This document shows, in pieces, positions 8,010-16,858 of a stretch of 22,091 bases of DNA. Each line of letters opens with the position of its first letter. The first letter of the stretch is position 1. The position numbers were made by a program, and so were the translations under genes. The notes beneath the pieces were generated by a model, which made no database searches, was not told the DNA's origin, and saw nothing but the letters and a program-made list of their open reading frames with translations. The stretch comes from JAXGPL01 sp040766985 (GTDB lineage Bacteria; Bacillota; Sulfobacillia; JAUYEG01), in assembly GCA_040766985.1 (NCBI GenBank), contig JAXGPL010000028.1:1-22091 (forward strand), written 5' to 3'.

Positions 8010-9641
8010 ATGGCGCATACCGAGGCCGGGCGCCGCGGTCTTGATCCTTGATGAGCACCCTCCGGGACGGAGAGCAGGGCCCCGGCGCGTCGCTCAGCCA
8101 AAGCGAGAAGCTGGAGCTTGCCACGCAGATCGCCCGCCTCGGTGTCGATATCATCGAAGCGGGGTTTCCGATCTTCCTCGCCCGGCGACTTCGCTGCCGT
8201 CGGCGCCATCGCCCGCCTCGTCGCGCACCTGGGACCGATCCCGGTGGCGCCGGCCTGCGCGCCATCCTCGCCGACATCGACGCCTGCTGGCGGCGGTGCA
8301 GGCCGCACGCAAACCCTGATCCGCTGTTCATTGCCACGTCGCCCATCCAGATGGCCTACCAGATGCGCAAGGAGCCGGCAGATGTCCTCAAGCAGGCGGT
8401 GGCAGCGGTGCGGCATGCCAGGGAATACCGCCGGGATGTCGAGTTCTCGGCGATGGACGCGACGCGCAGCGACCTCGGGTTCCTTAAGGAGGTGGTCGCT
8501 GCAGTGGTCGACGCCGGCGCCTGCACAATCAACATCCCTGATACCGCGGGTTACGCCCTTCCCAGCGAGCATGATCTGGTCGCAGCCATCGCCGCCGCGT
8601 TGCCACCGGAGGTTGTGATCAGCGCCCATACCCATGATGACCTCGGCCTTGCCACAGCGTCGGCCCTGGCTGCCATCGAAGCCGGGGCGACGCAGGTGGA
8701 ATGCACGGTCAATGGGATCGGAAAGCGAGCAGGTAACGCCCGCTAGAGAAGTGGCAATGATACCCACACCCGGCGCAGGGCCCGGCACTACTACCGCTGC
8801 GGCGTCAACCTGGCCGGCACTACCGACGTCGCGCCGGGTGTCGGCGCTCACCGGGATGGTCGTACCGCCCGGCAAGGCCGTCACCGGAGCCAATGCCCTC
8901 TCCTCCGAATCCGGCATCCACCAGGACGCAATGCTCGACGGCCGCAGCAGTTTCGGGATTATGGACCCGGCGGCCATCGGCCGCCCCGGGAGCCGCCCCG
9001 TGCCGGGCGGGCTGTCGGACTGCCAGTCATTCCGCAAGCGCCTTGAGGAACTCGGCATCCGCCTTGACGAAGCACGGCTCAAGGTCGCCTTCGCCCAGTT
9101 CGAGGAACTTGCCGGCCGTAAGGCCGACGTGACCGACGAGGACCTTGAGGCCATCGCGGGCGGCGCTATCGTCAGCGTCCCCGTCACATTCGCTCTGGAG
9201 AATTTCCAGATCAGCACCGGCAACAAGACCGTTCCGACAGCGAGGGTCCGCATGAAGACCGCAGCAGGCGAAGAACGCGAGGAGGCTGCGACCGGCGACG
9301 GCCCCGTCGATGCAATGTACCATGCCGTCGACCGCATTACGGCGGTGCCGGTGACTCTGGTCGACTACGCCCTGAACGCCGCAACGAGCGGCAAGGATGC
9401 GCTCGGCCAGGTCGCCGTTAAGCTCGAATACAAAGGGCATATCTACTCCGGCCGCGGGGTCAGCACCGACGTCCTTGAGGCTAGTCTAAGGGCATACATT
9501 CACGCCCTCAACAAGATCATGGCCGACGGCGGGCGCCCTACGCCCGTGGTGGACACGCCGGGCGGCGAGGGCGAGGAGGCGGTTTCCGGCCCGGAAACCA
9601 CTCGCCGTCCGGCGTCGGGCTTCAGCGCAGTGCAGCTTTAA
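8010..9641 (+). CDS. leuA: 2-isopropylmalate synthase LeuA, frameshifted
   Basis: LeuA condenses acetyl-CoA with 2-ketoisovalerate in the first committed step of leucine synthesis. Visible marks are TLRDGEQGPG at the N-terminus, IIEAGFP, the metal site SAHTHDDLGLATA, NGIGKRAGNA, ESGIHQDAML, and a complete C-terminal LeuA regulatory (dimer) domain at about 9140-9520. From ATG 8010 the natural length is about 540 residues, normal for the family. Frame changes are needed near 8025-8050, four times between 8175 and 8330, and again at 8735-8800. Expected residues such as SPGDFAAVGAIARLVAHLG appear in the alternate frame. A citramalate synthase (CimA), which feeds isoleucine synthesis, is the main alternative; no threonine deaminase is seen in the window. 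It starts 1 nt after the ilvC stop. Confidence 0.9.
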
Positions 9642-9775
9642 ACATTGTTGGGGCTGCGGAGATGGGTCCAAATGTAAGGAAACGGCTGGCGGAAGCGTGG
9701 GCGAAGACAGCATAATGGATGCGTAACTAATGTCGGGTCAGGCCCGGCCCGTCACTATGGGGGAGGTTTCCTAAA

Positions 9776-10738
9776 ATGACTAAGGGAGCATGGACCCAGA
9801 AGCAACCCAAACCGGCCGAGGGACGCGTCATTTACCTCGATGGCGAGTGGGTGCCGGCCGCGCAGGCCGTGGTTTCCGTATTCGATCACGGGTACCTCTA
9901 CGGCGACGGCGTGTTTGAGGGCATCCGCGCCTACAACGGCAGGGTGTGGAAGCTCACGGAGCACGTCCTTCGTCTCTATGACTCAGCCAGAGCGATCAGT
10001 ATGGACATCCCGATCGCCCCCGCCGAGATGGAGCAGGTGGTGATCGAGTCGGTCCGCCGCAACGGCCTCTGGGATGCCTATATCCGCCTGGTTGTCTCGC
10101 GCGGAGTCGGTGACCTTGGCCTCGATCCGCGCAAGTGCCCGGCGCCGACCATCGTCTGCATCGCGGACGCGATCAAGTTGTTCCCGCCGGAGCTGTACGA
10201 CAACGGCCTGACCATCATCACGGCCTCCACGAGGCGCAACCTTCCCGAGGCCCTCAACCCGCGGATCAAGGGGCTCAACTATCTCAACATCCTGGCCAAG
10301 CTTGAGGCAAACGAGGCTGGCGTCATGGAGGCCCTGATGCTGACCTGGGAGGGTTACGTATCCGAGGGTACCGGCGACAACGTGTTCATCGTCAAGGATG
10401 GCGTGGTCACACCCCGGCGCCGTACCATGGCATCTTCCCGCGCTGATCGCCGCGACCTGACCAGCGCAAGATGCCGCCGAAGCAGGGGCATGGAAAGTGG
10501 CCGAAGGCGCTTCATCCGAAGAAGGACGTCTACACCGCCGACGAGTGTTTCCTTACCGGGACCGCGGCTGAGGTGATTCCGGTCGTCAAGGTCGACGGCA
10601 GGCCGATCATAAGCGGCAAGCCCGGCCCGATCACCAGAGCTCTGATCAAGGAGTTCCGGGCTCAAGCGGCCGCCCAGGGCGCTGAGACATCTACGGCCCC
10701 GAGGAGCGGGCAAAACGGGAAAAAGGCGGGTCCAGTGA
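9776..10738 (+). CDS. ilvE: Branched-chain amino acid aminotransferase IlvE, frameshifted
   Basis: IlvE carries out the last, PLP-dependent transamination to valine, leucine and isoleucine (fold type IV). Marks are FDHGYLYGDGVFEGIRAYNG, the Schiff-base lysine in NPRIKGLNYL (Lys165), EANEAGVMEALML, SEGTGDNVFIV, and the C-terminal TADECFLTGTAAEVIPV. The start is ATG 9776 behind GGGGGAGG. The frame is good to about 10405. It is then scrambled by several indels up to about 10530, with PAPYHGIFP readable in another frame, and recovers in frame 1. The stop is uncertain. Frame 1 runs on into ilvD, so another indel probably precedes a TGA at 10736-10738, which would overlap the ilvD GTG. A 134-bp gap separates it from leuA. 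Confidence 0.92.
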
Positions 10739-12451
10739 CTAGTCCCCGTCCCAGCTACACTGTGACCAAGGGCCCGGAGCGCGCGCCACACCGGTCGCTG
10801 TTCCGGCCCTGGCCCTGACGAGTCCGGATCTCCAAAAGCCGCTCATCGGCGTGGTCAACACGCAGAACACCCTCATCCCCGGCCATATGCACCTGGACGC
10901 CCTGGCTCAGGCGGTGCGCGAAGGATTTCCCGCGGCAGGCGGTACTCCCGTGGAATTCGGCACAATCGGCATCTGCGACGGGATCGCAATGGGCCACGCA
11001 GGCATGAGGTACTCGCTGGCAAGCCGCGAACTGATCGCCGATTCGGTCGAGACCATGGCGCGGCGCACGCGCTGGATGGGCTTGTGCTGATCGCCAGTTG
11101 CGACAAGATCGTCCCCGGCATGCTCATGGCGGCGGCAAGGTCGACCTTCCCTTCGGTGTTGGTCAGGCGGCGGCCCGATGATGTGCGGTACCCACGCGGG
11201 GACGGGCTCGACCTCTCCGACATGTTCGAGGCGGTCGGGGCGCACAGCTCGGGCAGGATCAGCGCGGAGGACCTCCCGGAGATGGAATGCGCCGGCAGAT
11301 GCCCAGGCGCGGGGTCCTCGGCGCGGGGATGCTCACTGCCGGGTTCCATGAACTGCCTTGCCGAAGCGTTGGGCATGGCCTCCTCGGCAACGGCACGGTT
11401 CCCGCCGTCGAAGGCAGGCGTATCACCCTTGCGCGTCGAGCGGGCGAGGCCGCAGTCAAGCTGGTCCTGGCAGACGGGCCGTCGCCGCGGCGGATCATCA
11501 CCCCTGCCGCAGTGCGTAACGCCCTCGCCCTGGACATGGCCCTCGGTTGCTCCAGCAACACGGTGCTGCACCTGGCGGCTATCGCGACCGAAGCAGGCGT
11601 CGATTTCGACCTCGACCTGGTGGACAGGCTGAGCCGGCGGGTCCCGCAGCCGTGTCTTCTGGAGCCCTTCAGGCGAAGACCATCTCGGTATCGGGACCGC
11701 GCGGGCGGTGCGCCCGAGGTGCTGGCGGCTGCTGGCGGCCGGCTGTTCGCGGATGGCAGCGCTCTTGACCATCACCGGCCGGACGATGGCCGAGAATCTC
11801 GCCGGGCGGCGGGTCGCGGGCAGGCTGCCGGATGCCCGCGCGAAGTCGCGCAACGGCCCACACCCCGTGGTCCGCCCGGTCGATTCGCCGGTTGCGCCTG
11901 AGGGCGGCCTCGCCGTCCTGCGCGGCAACCTTGCGCCCGACGGCGCGCTGGTCAAGGTGGGCGCGGTGCCGGCCGCGATGCGGGTTTTCAGTGGGCCCGC
12001 CCGGGTGTTCGAGGGCGAGGAAGAGGCGAGCGAGGCCATCCTCTGCGGCAAGGTCCGGCCCGGCGATGTTCTGGTCATCCGCGGCGAGGGCCCCGCCGGC
12101 GGGCCCGGGATGCGTGAGATGCTCGCGCCGACGGCCGCTCTCGTCGGCGCGGGGCTTGGTGACAGCGTCGCCCTGTTGACCGACGGGCGGTTCTCCGGCG
12201 CGACGCGCGGACCCTGTATCGGCCACGTCTGTCCGGAGGCGGCCCGTGGCGGACCCATCGGGCTGGTGCGCGACGGTGACCTCATCTCCTTCAACATCTC
12301 CGAGCGGAGCGTCGCCTTCGCTGTCGACACGGCTGAGCTTGAACGCCGCCGTGCCACCTGGCGGCCGCCGGCTCCCCGTGTTGCCGACGGGTACCTGGCT
12401 CGCTACGCCCGCCTCGTTGGGCCCGCTGACAAGGGAGCTGTTTTGTCTTGA
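10735..12451 (+). CDS. ilvD: Dihydroxy-acid dehydratase IlvD, multiply frameshifted
   Basis: IlvD dehydrates the dihydroxy acids to 2-keto acids with an iron-sulfur cluster. In order across shifting frames one reads KGPERAPHRSL, LIGVVNTQNTLIPGHMHLDA, GICDGIAMGHAGMRYSLASR, ASCDKIVPGMLMAAAR, GLDLSDMFEAVG, GNGTVPAVEGRRITLARRAG, ALGCSSNTVLHLAAIA, TITGRTMAENLAG, PEGGLAVLRGNLAPDGALVK and LLTDGRFSGATRGPCIGHV. The natural length is about 570 residues, slightly over the usual 555. Indels occur at about 10815, 11070, 11140-11200, 11280-11370 and 11650-11830; some come in plus/minus pairs that restore the frame. The part from about 11830 to the stop is clean. GTG 10735 is chosen as start, with a weak SD (AAGGCGG). 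The stop overlaps the ilvB TTG start as TTGA. Confidence 0.92.
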
Positions 12452-14160
12452 ACCTCACCGGAGCCGAGTACCTGATGTCCGCCCTGGCGGAGGAAGGGGT
12501 CGAAATCGTCTTCGGCTACCCCGGCGCTGCGGTTCTCGAAATCTGCGACGCCTTCGCCAAGAGCCCGGTGCGTTTCGTCCTATCACGGCACGAACAAGGG
12601 GCGATCATGGCGGCGGACGGGTACGCGCGCGCTACCGGTAAGGTGGGCGTATGCCTGGCCACATCCGGCCCCGGCGCGACCAACCTGATCACCGGCCTGG
12701 CCAACGCGCACATGGACAGCGTGCCGTTGGTGGCGATCACCGGGCAGGTGTCGACCCCTCTGCTCGGCAGCGATGCGTTCCAGGAGGCGGACATGTTCGG
12801 CATCACCCTCCCGGTGACCAAGCACAACTTCCTGGTCCACTCGGCAGGAGAGCTGCCGCTGGCGCTCCGGCAGGCGTTTCACATCGCGGGCACGGGCCGG
12901 CGCGGCCCTGTACTTCTGGATATCCCGCGGGACGTGGCCCAGGCGGAGGTTGTGGGAGGCAGGCCGCAGGACCTGGGGCTTCCGGGATACCGGCCCACGG
13001 AAACCGGCCATCCTCTGATGCTCAGGCGGGCCGCCCAAGCGCTGCTTGCAGCCAGTAGACCCGTGATCTGGGCAGGCGGCGGCGTGGTGGCCGGCGGGGC
13101 AGCCGAGTGGGTGGTGCGGCTCGCGGAAGCCACTGGCACGCCCGTGACCATGAGCCTGATGGGCCTCGGGGCGGTGCCCCACGACCATCCCCTGGGGCTC
13201 GGCATGCTGGGCATGCACGGCACACCGTGGGCCAATTACGCCCTCCGCGAGTGCGACCTGCTGTTCGCCCTCGGGGTCAGGTTTGACGACAGGGCGACGG
13301 GCAGGCTGGCGAGCTTCGCCCCGGATGCCAGGGTGGTCCACATCGACATCGATCCGGCAGAGATCGGCAAGCTGCGCAAACCCGTAGTGCCGGTGGTATC
13401 CGATCTGGCGACGGCGCTGCCTGAGATCTGCGGCCTGGTGAACGAGTCGCTGACCGAGGCGGGACGGGACGCCCAGCCGGCCCGGACGCAGGCGTGGCGT
13501 GACCGGCTGCAGGCGTACCGGAATGGATGCGTCTGGCCGCCGCTGCATGCCGGCTCGGGCGGGCTGCACCCCGGCGAGGTGATTATGCAACTTGGGCGCG
13601 TGACGAACGGCGATGCGATCGTCGTTGCCGACGTCGGCCAGAATCAGATGTGGGCTGCGCAGCTGTTTCCGGTCCGGCGGCCACGCGAATTCCTGACCTC
13701 GGGCGGCCTCGGCAGCATGGGCTATGCGTTGCCGGCGGCGATTGGGGCGCAGATGGGCTCGCCGGGGCGGACCGTGGTCGCTGTCGTGGGAGACGGCGGG
13801 TTGCAGATGAGCTCCAACGAACTCGCGACGATTGCCGACCAAGGCCTGCCGGTCAAGGTCCTGCTGCTCAACAACGGCTACCTGGGCATGGTCCGGCAGC
13901 TGCAAGAGATGTTTTTCGAGCGCCGCTACTCGGCCGTCAAACTTGGCGGGCCGGACTTCGCCAAGCTGGCGGAGGCGTACGGCATCCGCGGGATGCGCGT
14001 GCAGGGGCGTGAGCAGCTGCCCGCTGCCGTGCGCGAAATGCTGCAACACCCAGGCGCGGTCCTGCTTGAGTGCGCCGTCGACCCGGAAGCCAACGTCTTT
14101 CCGATCGTGCCGCCCGGCAAGGGTTCCGAGGCGGCCATCGAGGCACCGGTTAACGCGTGA
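12448..14160 (+). CDS. ilvB: Acetolactate synthase large (catalytic) subunit
   Basis: IlvB condenses two pyruvates, or pyruvate with 2-ketobutyrate, using ThDP, Mg2+ and FAD. The 570-residue ORF is intact and normal in length. The catalytic glutamate sits in RHEQGA (Glu49), with YPGAAVLEI and TSGPGATNLITGLA beside it. GVRFDDRATG lies in the central domain, and the ThDP motif runs from GDGG (about 448) to LLLNN (about 476). The start is TTG 12448, overlapping the ilvD stop as TTGA; AAGGGAG lies upstream at a rather long spacing. ATG 12475 would remove conserved N-terminal residues. Unusually it is the last gene of the operon, five genes away from its regulatory subunit IlvN. Clean coding here contrasts with the damaged genes just upstream. 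Confidence 0.97.
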   Translation: MNLTGAEYLMSALAEEGVEIVFGYPGAAVLEICDAFAKSPVRFVLSRHEQGAIMAADGYARATGKVGVCLATSGPGATNLITGLANAHMDSVPLVAITGQVSTPLLGSDAFQEADMFGITLPVTKHNFLVHSAGELPLALRQAFHIAGTGRRGPVLLDIPRDVAQAEVVGGRPQDLGLPGYRPTETGHPLMLRRAAQALLAASRPVIWAGGGVVAGGAAEWVVRLAEATGTPVTMSLMGLGAVPHDHPLGLGMLGMHGTPWANYALRECDLLFALGVRFDDRATGRLASFAPDARVVHIDIDPAEIGKLRKPVVPVVSDLATALPEICGLVNESLTEAGRDAQPARTQAWRDRLQAYRNGCVWPPLHAGSGGLHPGEVIMQLGRVTNGDAIVVADVGQNQMWAAQLFPVRRPREFLTSGGLGSMGYALPAAIGAQMGSPGRTVVAVVGDGGLQMSSNELATIADQGLPVKVLLLNNGYLGMVRQLQEMFFERRYSAVKLGGPDFAKLAEAYGIRGMRVQGREQLPAAVREMLQHPGAVLLECAVDPEANVFPIVPPGKGSEAAIEAPVNA

Positions 14161-14164
14161 TATC

Positions 14165-14193
14165 CGGGCACGGGCAGACGTCGTCCGTGCCCG
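14165..14193 (+). terminator. Stem-loop after ilvB
   Basis: CGGGCACGG (14165-14173) pairs perfectly with CCGTGCCCG (14185-14193) across an 11-nt loop, 4 nt past the ilvB stop. It is a likely end-of-operon hairpin, but no T-run follows, so termination may be weak or the hairpin may only protect the 3' end. Confidence 0.55.
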
Positions 14194-14254
14194 ATTGTGG
14201 CGCGACCCGGCTCTGGGCACACTACATGCTCAGAGAAAAGGGGGCGATGACTAA

Positions 14255-14632
14255 GTGGATCGAGTGGGCGATTTTTCTGACCGGCGCGGATTGGAGAGCT
14301 TTGGCGAGCAACTGCGGTCGATCGGGCACCGGCGGCACGAGTTGGCCAACCGGGTGTTCGAGCATATCGAGAGGGGCGGCAATGAGGACACGCAGGCGCT
14401 GTACCGCGAATTGGCAGACGTGACCGGCCGGGCCGTCTCCTTGATGCAACAGCAACTGGACATTTTCGGCGAGCACCTCAGGTCGGGGGAGCGTGGGCAT
14501 GCAGAACATACCGGCCGCGCCGTCGCGGCGGCGGTGCAGATGGGGCAGTTTGAGCAGGCTCAAGAGATTACTCCCCAGTTGACGGACATGACGGGGCAGG
14601 GAACCGACCCGGTACCGAGGCCGCGGGCTTAG
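14255..14632 (+). CDS. Hypothetical small helical protein
   Basis: I do not recognise a family. From a GTG at 14255 (AAGGGGG 11 nt upstream) the product is 125 residues. Most of it (about residues 12-105) looks like amphipathic, charged helices, for example LESFGEQLRSIGHRRHELAN, VFEHIERGGNEDTQALYREL and SLMQQQLDIFGEHLRSG; a small helical-bundle protein is plausible. No membrane segment or signal peptide is seen. An ATG at 14247 in another frame (MTKWIEWAIF) sits closer to the SD, so the true N-terminus could begin there with a frameshift, given the indels elsewhere in this sequence. It follows the ilvB hairpin by about 60 bp and may be read through from the operon. Confidence 0.55.
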   Translation: MDRVGDFSDRRGLESFGEQLRSIGHRRHELANRVFEHIERGGNEDTQALYRELADVTGRAVSLMQQQLDIFGEHLRSGERGHAEHTGRAVAAAVQMGQFEQAQEITPQLTDMTGQGTDPVPRPRA

Positions 14633-14785
14633 CCTAAGCCCCGCCACAGCCCCGGCACAGCCCCGCGCATCTCCGGTTATCCCAACGGCGCGTGGAAACC
14701 ACGGCCCATCACGGCCGGAGGCCGCCCAGTCACGACCTACGGATATGCCATCGACAAGCACCCGCAGGAAGCCCTTGACCGATAG
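14633..14785 (+). other. In-frame continuation beyond the stop of the small helical protein
   Basis: After the TAG at 14630-14632 the same frame stays open for 50 codons to TAG 14783-14785. It encodes a Pro-rich linker and then ISGYPNGAWKPRPITAGG and TTYGYAIDKHPQEALDR, which looks more like protein than chance. It also contains a near-repeat of CCCCG-CACAG (14640-14666). It may be the true C-terminus behind an erroneous or mutated stop, a decayed gene, or noise. Confidence 0.3.
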
Positions 14786-14876
14786 CCAATTGCCCTGTTG
14801 TCAGGCCGTTTCAGGTCGCGTAAGGCGCCAGGCGACCCGGTAAGGCGGCTCCCATCTCGTAAGAGGAGTGGTTTCC

Positions 14877-16028
14877 TTGAACATCCCCCCGTTCGGAGTG
14901 GAGCGGTGGTTTGTCAAATACGAATTCAAGGTGTCGCTTAACATCGCGGAGTCCTGCATACAGCCGTTTACGGTCCGGGAGTTGTGTGAGCTTTGCGAAG
15001 AGGACCCGGCGGACCTGATCGACCTCCGCGTGGGCTATGCCGACGGCCTCGGCAGCGAAGACCTGCGCGAGGCGATTGCGGCGATGTACCCGGAAACCAG
15101 TCCCGCCAACGTGCTGGTCACAACGGGGGCGATCGAGGCCAACTTCCTGGTCGCGCAGGCCCTGCTCGGCTCCAACTCGCGAGCGGTCGTCGAGTTCCCG
15201 GCCTACCAGCAGCTCTACTCGGTGCCGGCGTCGACAGGCGCGGAGGTCCGGCTCTGGGAGCTTCGTGAGGACAACCTGTACCATCCGGACCTGGATGACC
15301 TCGAGCGGCTTGATCCAGCCGGCGAACCCCTGGCGATGCTCACCGTCAACCACCCGCACAACCCCAGCGGCGCACGCGTCAACGCCGAGGTCTTGGGCAG
15401 CATCCACGAATTCGTCGCGTCACGTGGCGGGGTGCTGCACAGTGACGAGGTCTACCGGGGCCTCACCCTCGGCGATCAATATCAGGCGAGCCCATCGGCC
15501 CGCGACATCAGCCCTGACGCGGCGGTCGTCGGCAGCATGTCCAAGGCCTACGGTTTGTCCGGGGCCCGCATCGGGTGGATTGCCGGCCCCGAGGCGCTCG
15601 TCCGGCGCTGTGGCGAGATCCGGGACTACGTCTCGATTTGCCCACCTGCGCAGAGCGAGCGCCTTGCCCTGATGGCCCTGCGCAACCGCGAAAAGGTTCT
15701 GGACCGCAACAAGGCCATCGCCCGCCGCAACCTGCGCATTCTGCAGGGTTTCCTCGGCCGAAACAGCGACGTCGTCAGCGGTCCCGTACCACACGAGGGC
15801 GTTATCTGCTTCCCGCGCTATCATCGCCCGCCGGGCGACAGGCGGCCACTACCGCCCTCGCGTGAATTCTGCGGGCGCCTGGCGGAAGAACGGGGGGTCT
15901 TGTTGATTCCCGGTGAGTGTTTTGAGCGGGAGCACCACTTCCGCCTGGGGTTCGGATACGATACCGAGAAGCTCGATGCCGGCCTGGCCGTCCTTGAGCA
16001 ATACGTGGACGAGGTCCTGCGCAGCTAA
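14877..16028 (+). CDS. PLP-dependent aminotransferase, class I/II fold
   Basis: A 383-residue fold-type I PLP enzyme. The Schiff-base lysine is in SMSKAYGLSGARIGW (Lys223). NHPHNPSG (about 158-165) and the cofactor aspartate in HSDEVY (Asp190) are typical of the aspartate-aminotransferase superfamily. The N-terminus, NIPPFGVERWFVKYE, resembles a subgroup that includes capreomycidine-synthase-like enzymes and many uncharacterised aminotransferases, so the substrate is open. A role in amino acid metabolism next to the ilv operon is possible but unproven. The start is TTG 14877, 8 nt after AAGAGGAG; the in-frame GTG at 14868 overlaps the SD. It is intact and probably transcribed apart from ilvB. 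Confidence 0.9.
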   Translation: MNIPPFGVERWFVKYEFKVSLNIAESCIQPFTVRELCELCEEDPADLIDLRVGYADGLGSEDLREAIAAMYPETSPANVLVTTGAIEANFLVAQALLGSNSRAVVEFPAYQQLYSVPASTGAEVRLWELREDNLYHPDLDDLERLDPAGEPLAMLTVNHPHNPSGARVNAEVLGSIHEFVASRGGVLHSDEVYRGLTLGDQYQASPSARDISPDAAVVGSMSKAYGLSGARIGWIAGPEALVRRCGEIRDYVSICPPAQSERLALMALRNREKVLDRNKAIARRNLRILQGFLGRNSDVVSGPVPHEGVICFPRYHRPPGDRRPLPPSREFCGRLAEERGVLLIPGECFEREHHFRLGFGYDTEKLDAGLAVLEQYVDEVLRS

Positions 16029-16092
16029 GCCTGCGCCGGCGGGGGCAAGAGGCAGATTTCGGAAAGACTGAACCCAAAGGGAGGTGGCCGCC

Positions 16093-16824
16093 GTGAGCAA
16101 GGTCCGTATCCTGGTCGTTGACGACGAACCCTCCCTGGTCAAGGGCATCAAGCTCAGCCTTGAGCTGGAGGGTTACGAGGTCATGTCGGCGGCCGACGGC
16201 CACCAGGCTCTTGAAGGCTTCGCCAACGGCAACCCCGACCTCGTTATCCTTGACCTGATGCTGCCTGGGCTTGACGGGCTGACCGTTTGCCGGCGGATGC
16301 GCGAGACGGCGGCGACGCCAATCCTGATGTTGACCGCCAAGGCCGACGACGTCGACAAGGTCGTCGGCCTCGAGTTGGGCGCGGACGACTACATGACCAA
16401 ACCCTTCAACACCCGGGAGCTCGTTGCCCGCGTCCGCGCGCTGCTCCGGCGCGTTCAACTGGACCGCCAGGCGCTCTCGTCGGGACAGGAGCGGGTCCTG
16501 CGCATCGGTGACCTGGAGATCGACGTCCCGCGGCGGCGGGTGCGCCGTGGTTCCGAGGTCGTGGACCTGACGCCGACCGAGTTCGATCTGCTCACCAGGC
16601 TCGCGGCACAGCCCGGAAGGGTGTTCAGCCGCGACGACCTGTTGCGCAGTGTATGGGGATACGAGTACATCGGGGACGACCGCACGGTGGACGTCCACAT
16701 CCGCCGCCTGCGCGAGAAGATCGAACCCGACGCCTCCAACCCCGCCTACGTGCTGACAAGCTGGGGTAGGGGATACTATGCCGCCGAACTCGGCCCGGGG
16801 ACGAGGGACGCCCCGGGGCGGTAG
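16093..16824 (+). CDS. OmpR/PhoB-family response regulator
   Basis: A 243-residue two-component regulator. The receiver domain has acidic Asp10 and Asp11 (VVDDEP), the phosphoacceptor Asp54 (VILDLMLPGLDG), a Thr in MLTAKAD and the conserved Lys in DDYMTKPF. The C-terminal winged helix (about 140-235) shows VDLTPTEFDLLTRLA, RDDLLRSVWGYEYIGDDRTV and VHIRRLREKIE. The start is GTG 16093, about 8 nt after AAAGGGAGG; GTG 16084 lies within the SD. The cognate sensor kinase follows after 34 bp, so the two form an operon. The signal and targets are unknown. Confidence 0.96.
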   Translation: MSKVRILVVDDEPSLVKGIKLSLELEGYEVMSAADGHQALEGFANGNPDLVILDLMLPGLDGLTVCRRMRETAATPILMLTAKADDVDKVVGLELGADDYMTKPFNTRELVARVRALLRRVQLDRQALSSGQERVLRIGDLEIDVPRRRVRRGSEVVDLTPTEFDLLTRLAAQPGRVFSRDDLLRSVWGYEYIGDDRTVDVHIRRLREKIEPDASNPAYVLTSWGRGYYAAELGPGTRDAPGR

Positions 16825-16858
16825 GCAGGCGGGTCTTGACCGGGAGCAGTGTGATCAG

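Noticed and set aside
9642..9775. Separate promoter or terminator between leuA and ilvE
   Set aside because: Only a short GC hairpin near 9733-9755 and no good -35/-10 pair were seen in these 134 bases, so this is not supported.
10873..12357. 494-codon minus-strand open frame over ilvD
   Set aside because: It is rich in Arg, Pro and Ser with no domain, while the plus strand holds IlvD motifs throughout. It stays open by composition.
12583..14220. 545-codon minus-strand open frame over ilvB
   Set aside because: It is a shadow of the intact ilvB gene.
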